Shown here: positions 25,436 to 34,406 of the stretch, piece after piece
How the letters are laid out: every line of letters begins with the position of its first letter
How positions within the stretch are numbered: the first letter of the stretch is position 1
DNA from: Saccharicrinis fermentans DSM 9555 = JCM 21142
GTDB lineage: Bacteria; Bacteroidota; Bacteroidia; Bacteroidales; Marinilabiliaceae
Assembly: GCF_000517085.1 (NCBI RefSeq)
Contig: NZ_KI912107.1
Location: 5,453,980-5,517,979 of the forward strand
Length of the DNA stretch: 64,000 bases
Reading direction: 5' to 3'
The notes under the pieces: model-generated
What the model was told of the DNA's origin: nothing
Database searches by the model: none
Seen by the model: the letters and a program-made list of their open reading frames with translations, nothing else
Translations under genes and position numbers: made by a program

Positions 25436-25717
25436 TTATTGAACCGCCTGTATTTGGTCCAGTAACTCTAGCGACTTAGACATTAGGTCTGTTCGCAATT
25501 TGTTGTAATATTTCTTTACCAGTTTACGGTTGTTTTTACCGTCGGGGTGATTGGTTCTCGCTATGAATTCATTCCGCATTCTGATTGCCTCAGTAAGTAT
25601 AGGAGTAATATCTTCTTCCTTAACAGTATTCATAAGTGTAAGCTTCAAATAACCTTGTGTTACAATTTCTGAAGCCAGATAATTGATGTCTTTTTTTAGT
25701 TCTCTAATATTTGCCAT
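25436..25717 (-). CDS. Conserved small helical Bacteroidota protein, unknown function
   Basis: A 93-residue protein starting MANIRELKKDINYLASEIV. It is predicted to be all-helical, with LTLMNTVKEEDITPILTEAIRMRNEFIARTNHPD-type amphipathic segments and a C-terminal LMSKSLELLDQIQAVQ. I know close relatives as conserved hypotheticals throughout Bacteroidales but no function. ATG at 25717 is preferred over a TTG 11 codons upstream. It is convergent with dinB. Confidence 0.7.
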   Translation of the reverse strand: MANIRELKKDINYLASEIVTQGYLKLTLMNTVKEEDITPILTEAIRMRNEFIARTNHPDGKNNRKLVKKYYNKLRTDLMSKSLELLDQIQAVQ

Positions 25718-26030
25718 GATCTTATATTTTATGGTATAATAATGATGCAATATACATTATATTTTGCAGGCGTCAAGCGATGTCTAATGGAATCTGTAAA
25801 ATGCTTGATGGATTAATCAGAGAATTAAACATGTTCGTAAAATTAAACATCCCCTTAACCCTATATTTCAGTATTTGAGCATGATAATTGTTATTTTAGC
25901 ATTATTGCGTTAAGATGTGCTATCGGATGATTTGAATAGGTTACACCATCGAATGATAACTTCAAATATCCAGCGTATAAAAAGAACTTGCGCATTGTTA
26001 GTATTGTCATCATCAATAATATTTAAACAC

Positions 26031-26411
26031 ATGAAGAAAGTGTATTATTTATCAACCTGTTCTACCTGTCGCAGGATAATTAAGGAGGTTGAGCCCGATA
26101 ATGATTTCATATTTCAGGATATAAAAAATGAGCCACTAAGCAAAGAGCAATTGGATGATATTTTTGCACTTGCGGGTAGTTATCAAAGTATTTTTAATAA
26201 GCAAGCACGAAAATATCGAGAGTTGGGACTACATTCTCAGGAATTGAGCGAAGATAAGATGCGTGAGCTAATACTTGAAGAATATACTTTTTTAAAGCGC
26301 CCTGTTTTTATAATCGATAACCAGATATTTATTGGGAATAGTCGTAAGGTTATTAATGAATTAAGTGCATTTATGCAGGTTCATAAAAAGCATTCGCTTT
26401 CTTCCCATTAA
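26031..26411 (+). CDS. ArsC/Spx family thioredoxin-fold protein
   Basis: A 126-residue protein beginning MKKVYYLSTCSTCRRII. The CxxC (Cys10, Cys13) at the end of strand 1 is the Spx/ArsC/YffB signature. The segment LILEEYTFLKRPVFIIDNQIFIGNSRKVI contains the cis-Pro strand (KRPV) of the family. Spx-type members bind RNA polymerase, while ArsC types reduce arsenate using glutathione or other thiols. The missing conserved Arg triad and the Bacteroidota context make YffB-like reductase or unknown function more likely than true arsenate reductase. The reading frame is open further upstream from a GTG at 25917, but that extension lacks family similarity. Its stop overlaps the convergent response-regulator stop by 4 nt. 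Confidence 0.8.
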   Translation: MKKVYYLSTCSTCRRIIKEVEPDNDFIFQDIKNEPLSKEQLDDIFALAGSYQSIFNKQARKYRELGLHSQELSEDKMRELILEEYTFLKRPVFIIDNQIFIGNSRKVINELSAFMQVHKKHSLSSH

Positions 26412-27184
26412 CTGTCGAGCCATTCTTTAAATACAGAAGCCTTAGCCCTGCTGACCACAAATTTCTCGTCGAACTGAGGTAAAAGTTTTACTACTAATTT
26501 ACCGCCAAAATAATTTTCAAGCGAATGAATGGCTTTTAGGTTGACGATAGCTTGCCTGTTGGCTCTGATAAAAACGGCCGGATCCAGTTCTTCTTCTAGT
26601 TTGTCGAGGGTGAAGTTGATCATATGTTGTTTTTTGTCGAAGGTGACCGCATAGGTGGTTTTGGCTTCAAAATAGATGTAGGCAACATCTTCGACCGGGA
26701 CGGCAAAGAAAGCATCACGTTTGGATACCAGGAAGCGTTTTCGGTATTTGGCTTCTCCTTCTTTTATGCCTTTAACCAGTTCGGCATAATTGATGTTTAT
26801 TTGGTTTTCGTTTTCGAAAAGCTGCATTACATTTTCCATCTTTTTGATGGCTGCCAATAAGGATTCTTCCTTAACCGGTTTTAGAATGTAATCAATACTG
26901 TTTAGTTTAAAAGCTTTTACAGCATACTCATCATAGGCTGTGGTGAAGATAATGGCACTCTTGACCTCTACTTTGTCAAAAATTGAAAAACTTAGTCCGT
27001 CTGCCAGTTGAATATCTAAAAATATAAGGTTAGGATGTTCATTGTTTTGGAGCCATTCAACAGTTTCAGATATACTGTCAAAAATGTCTAAAACTTTCCA
27101 TTCTGGTCTTAGTTCTTTGATCATGCTTTCCAGCATCCTAGCTGTGTGCATCTCGTCTTCTACGATTATTGTATTGAATGCCAT
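26408..27184 (-). CDS. LytTR family response regulator
   Basis: A 258-residue two-component regulator. The receiver domain (about 1-120) has the acidic pair in VEDE (Glu9-Asp10), phospho-acceptor Asp57 in LIFLDIQL, and the conserved Lys in DYILKPVK. The LytTR DNA-binding domain (about 150-256) is marked by FLVSKRDAFFAVPVEDVAYIYFE and FIRANRQAIVNLKAIHSLENYFGGKLVVKL. It is encoded 18 nt downstream of its LytS-type kinase. The pair follows the RND efflux operon in the same direction and could regulate it, but no target sites were identified. Confidence 0.93.
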   Translation of the reverse strand: MAFNTIIVEDEMHTARMLESMIKELRPEWKVLDIFDSISETVEWLQNNEHPNLIFLDIQLADGLSFSIFDKVEVKSAIIFTTAYDEYAVKAFKLNSIDYILKPVKEESLLAAIKKMENVMQLFENENQININYAELVKGIKEGEAKYRKRFLVSKRDAFFAVPVEDVAYIYFEAKTTYAVTFDKKQHMINFTLDKLEEELDPAVFIRANRQAIVNLKAIHSLENYFGGKLVVKLLPQFDEKFVVSRAKASVFKEWLDS

Positions 27185-27202
27185 TGTTTTAAATTTATAT
27201 GA

Positions 27203-28267
27203 TTAATCAATCAAGGGTATTTCTACTTTAAAGAAATGGTCATCTTCTATGATCTTGTATTCTTCGTCTGTTAAAATTTTTAAGCGTTTACCTAAGTTCG
27301 ACAAGCCTGTTTTTGTTGAATAGGTCGATTCTTTTATTTGCTTGTTGTTCTTTACAAATAGTTTTTGTCCATCCATTCCTATATGGATGGACAAAGGTTT
27401 GGAACGGGATGTAATATTGTGCTTAATGGCGTTTTCTACCAAAACCTGTAAGCTGAGGTGAGGGAGTCTTTTGTTTTGCACCTCATCGGGAACATCTACA
27501 TGGACTTTTAATCCTTCGCCAATTCTAGCAATGTGGAGTGTGGTGTAGGCATTTAAAAATTTTAATTCATCTTTGAGAGGAATGGCTGCATGTCCGGCTC
27601 CAATTAACAAGTAGCGGTATACATCCGTAAAATTTTCTGCAAAGGTAATGGCTTTGTCCTTATCAGTTCTAATAATGGCGATCAGTGTGCTCAAATTATT
27701 GAATAAAAAATGGGGGTTCACCTGATCTTGTAAGGCCTTGTAGTCGGTCAGTATTTTATCTTGTTTGAGTTTTTCATTTTCTACCATGAAATACTCTAAA
27801 CTTTTATGAAAGTTGTGGGCAATAATAAGGATGACGTAAATAATCATATATAAGATTCCAAAAGCCAATGCTAAGTTATGTGTTTCCGGATCGTCGATGA
27901 GGTTTACTACGAAAATGGGTTCCACATGTGGAACGATACGCTCCATGAAAATCATCCAGCCCAAGGAGAAACTTAGTAGCAGGAGGGTTCTTTTTTTAAC
28001 CTCCGTGTGCCAAGGATATCTTTTTGCAATTAAACGATCAAATAATAATACTGTTTCTGTGAAAATAAAAAACATGAAAAGACTAAACAAATAGCCTGTC
28101 CAGTGTAGGTGTTTTTCTTTTAAAATAAGCTCATGTACAATGTAATAAAAAGAGGAAGCCATTAATAACACAAACACAAGTCTTTTTCGGAAACTAACAA
28201 AGGTGCTGTCCTTATGCAATTTCCGCCAATGTTTACATTTGTCGTCTATGTTTTTTAGCTTTCTCAT
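27203..28267 (-). CDS. LytS/YehU-type sensor histidine kinase
   Basis: A 354-residue kinase with four N-terminal TM helices (about 28-47, 57-75, 90-109 and 128-150), a coiled-coil linker, the His_kinase domain with phospho-acceptor His in DQVNPHFLFNNLSTL, and a HATPase_c domain with LPHLSLQVLVENAIKHN (N-box) and GLSNLGKRL (G-box). It phosphorylates the LytTR regulator encoded next. No large extracellular sensor domain is present, so the stimulus is probably membrane-borne. The leader region upstream (28291-28389) can form a long stem on the transcript of this gene. Confidence 0.92.
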   Translation of the reverse strand: MRKLKNIDDKCKHWRKLHKDSTFVSFRKRLVFVLLMASSFYYIVHELILKEKHLHWTGYLFSLFMFFIFTETVLLFDRLIAKRYPWHTEVKKRTLLLLSFSLGWMIFMERIVPHVEPIFVVNLIDDPETHNLALAFGILYMIIYVILIIAHNFHKSLEYFMVENEKLKQDKILTDYKALQDQVNPHFLFNNLSTLIAIIRTDKDKAITFAENFTDVYRYLLIGAGHAAIPLKDELKFLNAYTTLHIARIGEGLKVHVDVPDEVQNKRLPHLSLQVLVENAIKHNITSRSKPLSIHIGMDGQKLFVKNNKQIKESTYSTKTGLSNLGKRLKILTDEEYKIIEDDHFFKVEIPLID

Positions 28268-28582
28268 TTATTCATTTGTTAAATGTAAAAGGTCGCCTGC
28301 AAAAAATCTAGTAATTATGAAAAGATATTTACATTGCATTTTAAAACCTAATTGTTAACACACTTTTGTATGTTTTTTTACAGGCAACCTTTGTTCTTGT
28401 TCTAATAGTCTCATCTTTGATAAATTGTTCCCGACTAAGATGCTTGATAACTAAAGTTACGAACGCACCAAAGTCGGGACACTAAACACATAATAATTAC
28501 ATTAATAAATACATAAACCGAGTTTCTGGTTTGATATAGGGTGGGCCAGTGGCAGCGCTTCCATACCGCACCGTCGGAGTAT
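28268..28582 (-). other. Structured intergenic region between tolC-type gene and lytS
   Basis: A 315-nt gap. Arms at 28374-28389 and 28291-28306 pair over 16 positions. On the minus-strand RNA two positions are G-U wobbles, while on the plus strand they would be C-A mismatches, so the structure belongs to the transcript leading into lytS. A second inverted repeat, TCCCGACT/AGTCGGGA, lies at 28429-28436 and 28472-28479. No reading frame of note. Confidence 0.5.
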
Positions 28583-29929
28583 TTATAACAAACCTAATGC
28601 TTTTTGATACCTGGTTTTTAGTACTTGAAAGTTTGCTAATGCTTTAATTTCCTGAGAGTAAGCGTCTTGCCACGAGGCTTGTGCATTGAGCAGATCTGTT
28701 GTCGTATTCAGACCTACTTCATAGCTGGCTTGTGTTTCTTCCAGACTCTCTTGTGCTTCTTGTTTGTTTTTTTGTGCCCATAGTATTGATTCGTATCCTT
28801 CTTGTAATTGAATCATCACCTGTTGTACTTCTAGCTGAACTAACTCTTGCGAATCGCTCAGATTAAGTTGAGCTTGTTCTATGCGGGCTTGTGCTGCCGA
28901 TTTTTTATGTTTTTTTTCGCCCCAGTGGAATATGGGTATCGATAAGGATGCTCCCAATGTCACCAGACCATCGTCATATAAATCGCCATACTGACTGTAT
29001 TGGTAGGCTACTTGTGCTCCCAGTTGGGGAAGAAAAGCAGCATTGACCATCTTTTTTTGATAATCAGATAGCTGCGCCTGTCCATCCAGTATTTTTAGTT
29101 CCTGGCGGCCAGCGAGTGCTTTTTCAGTACTGTTAGACATATCTGGTAAAATGGGGTTCTGATTTACCTTTTCGGTTATTTCGATATCGGTACTTAGTGG
29201 TAAACCTATTATCCGACAAAGATTCATTTGCATGATACGGTAGCCATTGCGAGCCTTTAATAGTTTTAGTTCTGCATCGTTTTTTTGAACCGTTACCCTT
29301 AGTTTTTCACTTTTAGGTACAAGGCTTAACTCATACATATCTTTTAGTTGGTCTTCGAGGCTGTCGAGCATTTGTACATACTTCTCTGCTAGCTTCACCG
29401 TCTCATTCATCGCAGCCAATTGCCAATAGGCCTGATCGGTGTTTAATATCACTTCGGCTTCCTTCAATTGGTAGGCTTGCTCACTGATTTCTACTCCGGT
29501 GCTGGCCATCTTGTTTCCTAAACGCACTTGGCCACCGGCGTATATAGCTTGCTGAGCTGTTACGCCTGCTTCAAGTATGGATAGTTTTTCTGTTTCAAGG
29601 GTCATTCCCGGAAAATAGGCATTGCTTGCTCCAGCCCCTGCTTCTGGCCCTGTAGGTAATTGAAATCCGGGGATCCCAATATTTTCTAAGGTGGGCATGA
29701 GAGAAGCAGAACCGCTGGCGTCAATGCGAGGTAAATAATTGGTGAAGGCTTCCTTCTTTTGCGCCTCGGCTTCTACTTTTTGTAAGGCCGATACTTTCAG
29801 TGACTTGTTGAACTCCAGCGCCAGGTTGCGGGTTTCTTCAAGGTTTAAAGGCTTTTTTTGTGCCTGGATAGATAGTGCAGAAACGATCCATCCGAAGCAA
29901 ATTATCCATGTTTTTATATAGTATTTCAT
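28583..29929 (-). CDS. TolC family outer membrane efflux protein
   Basis: A 448-residue outer-membrane factor. The signal peptide covers about 1-23 (cleavage near SIQAQ). Two repeats of long helices follow, with the family patterns LNLEETRNLALEFNKSLKVS, EAFTNYLPRIDASGS, LNTDQAYWQLAAMNETVKLAEKY and, in the second half, RQELKILDGQAQLSDYQKKMVNAAFLPQLG. It forms the trimeric tunnel through the outer membrane that connects to the RND pump and adaptor encoded upstream in the same operon. It is 111 nt after the pump gene. Confidence 0.93.
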   Translation of the reverse strand: MKYYIKTWIICFGWIVSALSIQAQKKPLNLEETRNLALEFNKSLKVSALQKVEAEAQKKEAFTNYLPRIDASGSASLMPTLENIGIPGFQLPTGPEAGAGASNAYFPGMTLETEKLSILEAGVTAQQAIYAGGQVRLGNKMASTGVEISEQAYQLKEAEVILNTDQAYWQLAAMNETVKLAEKYVQMLDSLEDQLKDMYELSLVPKSEKLRVTVQKNDAELKLLKARNGYRIMQMNLCRIIGLPLSTDIEITEKVNQNPILPDMSNSTEKALAGRQELKILDGQAQLSDYQKKMVNAAFLPQLGAQVAYQYSQYGDLYDDGLVTLGASLSIPIFHWGEKKHKKSAAQARIEQAQLNLSDSQELVQLEVQQVMIQLQEGYESILWAQKNKQEAQESLEETQASYEVGLNTTTDLLNAQASWQDAYSQEIKALANFQVLKTRYQKALGLL

Positions 29930-30040
29930 GTCTGAAATTTATTATTTAAGTGTATTCGATGCTACTCTCCAATAAATTTGTGCCGTCTGTTTGCGCGTTA
30001 TATGGATCATCAAATATGCATATTTTGTTGTAATCATGGT

Positions 30041-33000
30041 TTAGTCGTGTAATGTTTTGGTATTCACTCTGTAGAGGATGGCATACAATACGGGTACTAC
30101 CAGTAGGGTAACCAGTGATCCGATCAAGAGACCAAACATAACTGCCACTGCCATACCTTTAAACATAACGTCAAATAGCAAAGGTATCATACCTAAAATG
30201 GTTGTTAATGAAGCCATCATAACAGGACGCATCCTGGATACAGCAGAGTTGATAATGGCATTTAGCTGATCTACGCCGTTGTTTATCTCAAAGTTTATTT
30301 CATCGAGTAGTACAATGGCATTTTTTATCATCATACCAATGAGTCCCAGTGTACCAATGATGCCCATAAAACCAAATGGCGTAGACATAATGTGGTGACC
30401 AAGTGCTACCCCAACTAATGCCAGAGGTACAACTCCCATCACTATCATGGGTTGTTTTAAATTGTTGAACAGTAATATGATGATAAGTACCATTAGTCCG
30501 ATCGCAAGGGGCAGCAACGAGAACAGGTTTTCATTGGCTTCTGCACTATCCTTGTGATCGCCTAGCCATTCCAGCTGATAACCATGTGGTAGTTCAATGG
30601 CTTCCACACCTTTGCTAACGGAGGTCCACAGTTCGGGAGCAGTCACTCCATCAACGGGATTACATTGTGCTTTGATAGCTCTGATGCCATCGTAACGTCG
30701 GATGGTTCCATTTTGCCAGCTTACCTTCACAGAATCAATAACTTGCCCCAGGGGTGTGCTGTTCATGGTATTGCCCCAAACGGGTACGGATGCGATGTTC
30801 TCCACATGCTTACCAATGGGTTCTTCCATTTTGAGTATGACGGGAAGCATATCTTCACCCTGATACAGTGCACCTACCGGTAAACCATTGGAAGCTATAG
30901 CTAAGGAATTGGCCACGTTGCTTCTCGTGATTCCTGTTAAGCGTGCCTGATCAATAGAATATTCAGGTGTAAGTATCTTCGACTGGTTTTTCCAGTTGTC
31001 TGTTACGATTTGTGCCAGGGGACTGGCGCGCATAACTTCTTTGGCTTGTTCTGCCAAATCATGTAATACCGCAGGATCGGGCCCTGTGAATTTGGCTTCT
31101 ACCAGATATTCGCTAAATATTGGGCTGTACGTTCTTGATCTTACAAAAGCCTGTGGATATTTTTGCTGTAAAAATGGTATAATCTCAGCCGCTGTTTTTT
31201 GCGCTGTTTCAAAATCTTCGGCGTCAACAATTAACTCTCCGTAGTTATTGTTGCTTGTGTTCATGGGGCGTAAAAGTGTGTAACGGGCTGGTGTTTGTCC
31301 CAAGGCGATTGTGATGTTTTCAACTCCCTCCCAATCTTTTAGATCCTCATAAACCTGATCAAGATCTCTCTCTACCTGATAAATATCGCTACCCTGTGGT
31401 AACCAATATTCAATTACGTATTGAGGATAGTCTAGTCCTGGCATAAACTCTTGCCTAACAAATTTAAAGGACCATAGAGATACAAATAATAGTATGGTGG
31501 TTACGATAATAAAAACTGTTTTGTGCCATAACATCTGTTTTAATACGTTTTTAAACCATCTATAGATACCATTATTGTATGGGTCTTCATTTTCGTCTTG
31601 TTTTTTTGCACTTTGTTTTTTATAAAACCAACTGGCCATGTAAGGTGTTTGAATCATAGCAAATACCCAACTTAAGAATAGTGATATTGCAAGTACATAA
31701 AACAAAGATTTCAAGAATTCTCCTGCGGCACCAGGGGAGAATCCCAGAGGCATAAAGGCTAGGATGGCAATGACTGTTGCCCCCAATAGAGGTATGGCTG
31801 TTTTCTGTGCCGTATTGATAAAGGCCTTTTTTCGATCCATACTTGATTTGAGATCTATCAGAATGCCATCCGCAATTACGATTGCGTTATCGACCAACAT
31901 ACCCATGGCCACAATGATAGCAGCCAACGATACGCGTTGTAGTTCTATGCCTACTGCCTCCATGACAATAAAAGTACCAAGTATGGTAAATATTAGGCCA
32001 CTGGCGATTAGCAGACCAGAACGAAGTCCCATGGCAAATAAAAGCACAATGATCACAATTAGTACCGATTCTATTAGGTTGATCATAAAGCCATTGATGG
32101 CAATGCTAACCCTCTCTGGCTGGAAGTAGACTTTGTTAATTTCAATGCCGACAGGCAGATCTTTTTGGATTTCAGCAATTTTGTTGTCAAATATCTCTCC
32201 AATCTTTACAACGTTTACTTTGCTTTCTACGGATACAGCTAAGGACATTGCATTCTTTCCATTGTATTTAAGTCCACTTCGCTTAGGAGTATAAAAGCTT
32301 CTCTCTACAGTTGCAATTTCACCTAAGACAAAAGAACCACCACCAGGAAGTTGAACCAGTAGGTTTTTGATGTCATCGATACTTTTAAATTTGGCGCCCA
32401 GACTTAGTCGGATTCGTTCAGTACCAACCACTACGCTTCCCGGATTAACAGTGCTCGATTGGTCATTGATGGCTTGAACAATAAGCATGGGGTTAATGCC
32501 CAGTTGTGCGAACTTTTCGGTAGAGAATTTGATATCTACGGTTTCGGTTTGTTGTCCGAAGATTTCTATTCTTCGGATATTGTCTACCAATAATAGTTCT
32601 CTTTTGATGTATTCCACATAGTCATTCAGTTCGCTATAAGAGTAGCCATCTGCACTGACGGAAATAAAGATGCCATACACATCACCAAAGTCATCCATCA
32701 CAATGGGATCATTAGCGCCTGCAGGTAATGAACCTTTGGCATCGTTTATTTTTCTGCGCAAATGATCGTATAATTGTGGCATTTGTGGTGTTCGTACATT
32801 GTCGTCAACGTTGATCGTTATTTCTGACATGCCGTCCACTGAGCGAGATTCGACAAAGTCGATATTCTCCAGTTTTTGAACTGCTTTTTCTAAAACATCC
32901 GTAACCTCTAGTTCTACTTCCGCAGCGGAAGCACCAGGGTAAGGTGTTATAACAACAGCTGATTTAACTGGTATTTCAGGATTTTCAAGTTTTCCTAAAC

Positions 33001-33097
33001 CGTCAAAGGCTAAAAACCCTCCAAAAAATACAGCAAACAAAAAGGCTGTGATAAAGGCCTTTTGGTTTAATACTTTTTCTAATGTTCCTTTACTCAT
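30041..33097 (-). CDS. RND family efflux pump, inner membrane transporter (AcrB/MdtB-like)
   Basis: A 1018-residue HAE-RND transporter with the expected 12 TM helices: one before and five or six after each large periplasmic loop. The start SKGTLEKVLNQKAFITAFLFAVFFGGFLAFDGLG, PGASAAEVELEVTDVLEKAVQKLE (porter domain), MGMLVDNAIVIADGI (TM4 with the proton-relay Asp) and GMMIKNAIVLLDEINFE (TM10 region) are diagnostic. It exports drugs, detergents or other hydrophobic compounds using proton influx. Its start overlaps the end of the adaptor gene by 4 nt (ATGA), indicating tight co-translation. Confidence 0.95.
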   Translation of the reverse strand: MSKGTLEKVLNQKAFITAFLFAVFFGGFLAFDGLGKLENPEIPVKSAVVITPYPGASAAEVELEVTDVLEKAVQKLENIDFVESRSVDGMSEITINVDDNVRTPQMPQLYDHLRRKINDAKGSLPAGANDPIVMDDFGDVYGIFISVSADGYSYSELNDYVEYIKRELLLVDNIRRIEIFGQQTETVDIKFSTEKFAQLGINPMLIVQAINDQSSTVNPGSVVVGTERIRLSLGAKFKSIDDIKNLLVQLPGGGSFVLGEIATVERSFYTPKRSGLKYNGKNAMSLAVSVESKVNVVKIGEIFDNKIAEIQKDLPVGIEINKVYFQPERVSIAINGFMINLIESVLIVIIVLLFAMGLRSGLLIASGLIFTILGTFIVMEAVGIELQRVSLAAIIVAMGMLVDNAIVIADGILIDLKSSMDRKKAFINTAQKTAIPLLGATVIAILAFMPLGFSPGAAGEFLKSLFYVLAISLFLSWVFAMIQTPYMASWFYKKQSAKKQDENEDPYNNGIYRWFKNVLKQMLWHKTVFIIVTTILLFVSLWSFKFVRQEFMPGLDYPQYVIEYWLPQGSDIYQVERDLDQVYEDLKDWEGVENITIALGQTPARYTLLRPMNTSNNNYGELIVDAEDFETAQKTAAEIIPFLQQKYPQAFVRSRTYSPIFSEYLVEAKFTGPDPAVLHDLAEQAKEVMRASPLAQIVTDNWKNQSKILTPEYSIDQARLTGITRSNVANSLAIASNGLPVGALYQGEDMLPVILKMEEPIGKHVENIASVPVWGNTMNSTPLGQVIDSVKVSWQNGTIRRYDGIRAIKAQCNPVDGVTAPELWTSVSKGVEAIELPHGYQLEWLGDHKDSAEANENLFSLLPLAIGLMVLIIILLFNNLKQPMIVMGVVPLALVGVALGHHIMSTPFGFMGIIGTLGLIGMMIKNAIVLLDEINFEINNGVDQLNAIINSAVSRMRPVMMASLTTILGMIPLLFDVMFKGMAVAVMFGLLIGSLVTLLVVPVLYAILYRVNTKTLHD

Positions 33098-34167
33098 AGC
33101 AAACCTCCGATGTTAGTAGCAGATTTTTTAGGTAAAATTTTTACTTTTTGGCCTTCTATTAAAGAATGAACGCCGGCTGTTACTACTTTTTCACCTGTTT
33201 TAATTTCACTTTTAATTTCCATTAAGCCATCTCCATGAATTTTGGATGCTGTAACCTCATGTTTTTTGACACTCATATCACGGTCTATTACCCAAATATA
33301 TTGTTTTCCGGCTTGGGCAAATACGGCCTCTACTGGTACAAGTAGCCCTGCGTTTTCGCTTATTTTTTGTATTACCTTTACTTTAGCTACCATGCCAGGT
33401 TTAACCATATCTAGGCTGTCGGCATCCAAAAGTATTTTCGCTTCAAACATGCTGTCGTCACCGGTCTTTTTACTGATGGTTTTTATTTTAGCAGGAATAT
33501 TGAACAGGTTAGCATTACGTATATCACATGTGATCCTGGCTACTTCACTCATTTCGTTGATCTGACCTTCAGGAATACTTACAACAACTTCTAAATTGGA
33601 GAAGTCAAGTAATTCAACAATGGGCTGACCCGCTCCAACTGTTTGGTAGTTTTCTATCATTTTTTTGTTGATGTATCCAGAAAAAGGAGCTTTTAAATCA
33701 GTGTCAGACAGTGCATTTGCTGCCGCTTCGTATTGGCTTTTAGCCATTAGAAAACCGGCTTCTAATTTGTCTAATGTGTTTTTAGGCAGTTTTTTGCGCT
33801 CATAAAGCTCCTGATATCTTTCGTACTCTGCTTTTGCTTGTTTGTACTGAGCCTCGGTCGCTTGTACTTTCACCCTATAATCGCGCTTGTCGATGCGAGC
33901 CAGTATTTGTCCTTTTTGAACATAGTCACCAGCATCAACGGATAATTCCTGAACCGGACCCCCAACTTTAAATGATAATGTAACTTGTCGGTTTTCCTTA
34001 ACTACACCGTTGTAAATTAGTTTACTGCTTCCGTCTATGGGAAGTGCCTCCGTTGATTTTACATATTTTACATTTTCCTCTTGTTCCGTTGAGGATTTGT
34101 CTCCGCACGATGTAAACACTACGGCTGTCGTTAGCAGTAAGGATAGCCATAAACTTTTACTTTTCAT
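33094..34167 (-). CDS. RND efflux periplasmic adaptor lipoprotein (membrane fusion protein)
   Basis: A 357-residue MFP. The lipobox is TSC-G at about 19-22, so the protein is lipid-anchored. Then come a lipoyl/barrel-sandwich half-motif (VQELSVDAGDYVQKGQILARID), an alpha-hairpin (VQATEAQYKQAKAEYERYQELYERKKLP), the second lipoyl half (DLKAPFSGYINKKMIENYQTVGAGQPIVEL), a beta-barrel domain and a C-terminal membrane-proximal domain. It couples the pump to the TolC channel. It is the first gene of the operon; a -7 element TATATTTG lies about 45 nt upstream (34219-34212, minus strand). Confidence 0.92.
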   Translation of the reverse strand: MKSKSLWLSLLLTTAVVFTSCGDKSSTEQEENVKYVKSTEALPIDGSSKLIYNGVVKENRQVTLSFKVGGPVQELSVDAGDYVQKGQILARIDKRDYRVKVQATEAQYKQAKAEYERYQELYERKKLPKNTLDKLEAGFLMAKSQYEAAANALSDTDLKAPFSGYINKKMIENYQTVGAGQPIVELLDFSNLEVVVSIPEGQINEMSEVARITCDIRNANLFNIPAKIKTISKKTGDDSMFEAKILLDADSLDMVKPGMVAKVKVIQKISENAGLLVPVEAVFAQAGKQYIWVIDRDMSVKKHEVTASKIHGDGLMEIKSEIKTGEKVVTAGVHSLIEGQKVKILPKKSATNIGGLL

Positions 34168-34211
34168 TTTTATTATTTTAGATTTTATATTATGACAGTT
34201 TTATGAGGCTA

Positions 34212-34219
34212 CAAATATA
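34212..34219 (-). promoter_or_regulatory. -7 promoter element of the RND efflux operon
   Basis: TATATTTG on the minus strand matches TAnnTTTG and sits 44 nt before the adaptor start codon at 34167. No convincing TTTG -33 element is seen at the usual 19-20 bp, so the promoter may depend on an activator. Confidence 0.4.
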
Positions 34220-34406
34220 CGATTTGAACAATTACTTATAATGTTTTAATAAAATGAAATGGTTAAATATTTGATTGAAGTAAATGATGACTTTATCGGA
34301 TGGAGAATGCTTGGAGGGCTGTTAAAAAATAGGATATAAGTATTTATAAATGTTAATGATGCGTTCTTGCCTGTGGATGCGTATGTGGATTTATAATTTC
34401 AATTAT

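Noticed and set aside
25917-26030. Upstream GTG extension of the ArsC/Spx-like gene
   Set aside because: The extra 38 residues have no similarity to the family, whose N-terminus is the KKVYYLSTCSTC strand; ATG at 26031 fits exactly.
26031-26411. Arsenic resistance locus
   Set aside because: No arsR, arsB or acr3 gene is nearby, and the protein is closer to the general Spx/YffB group.
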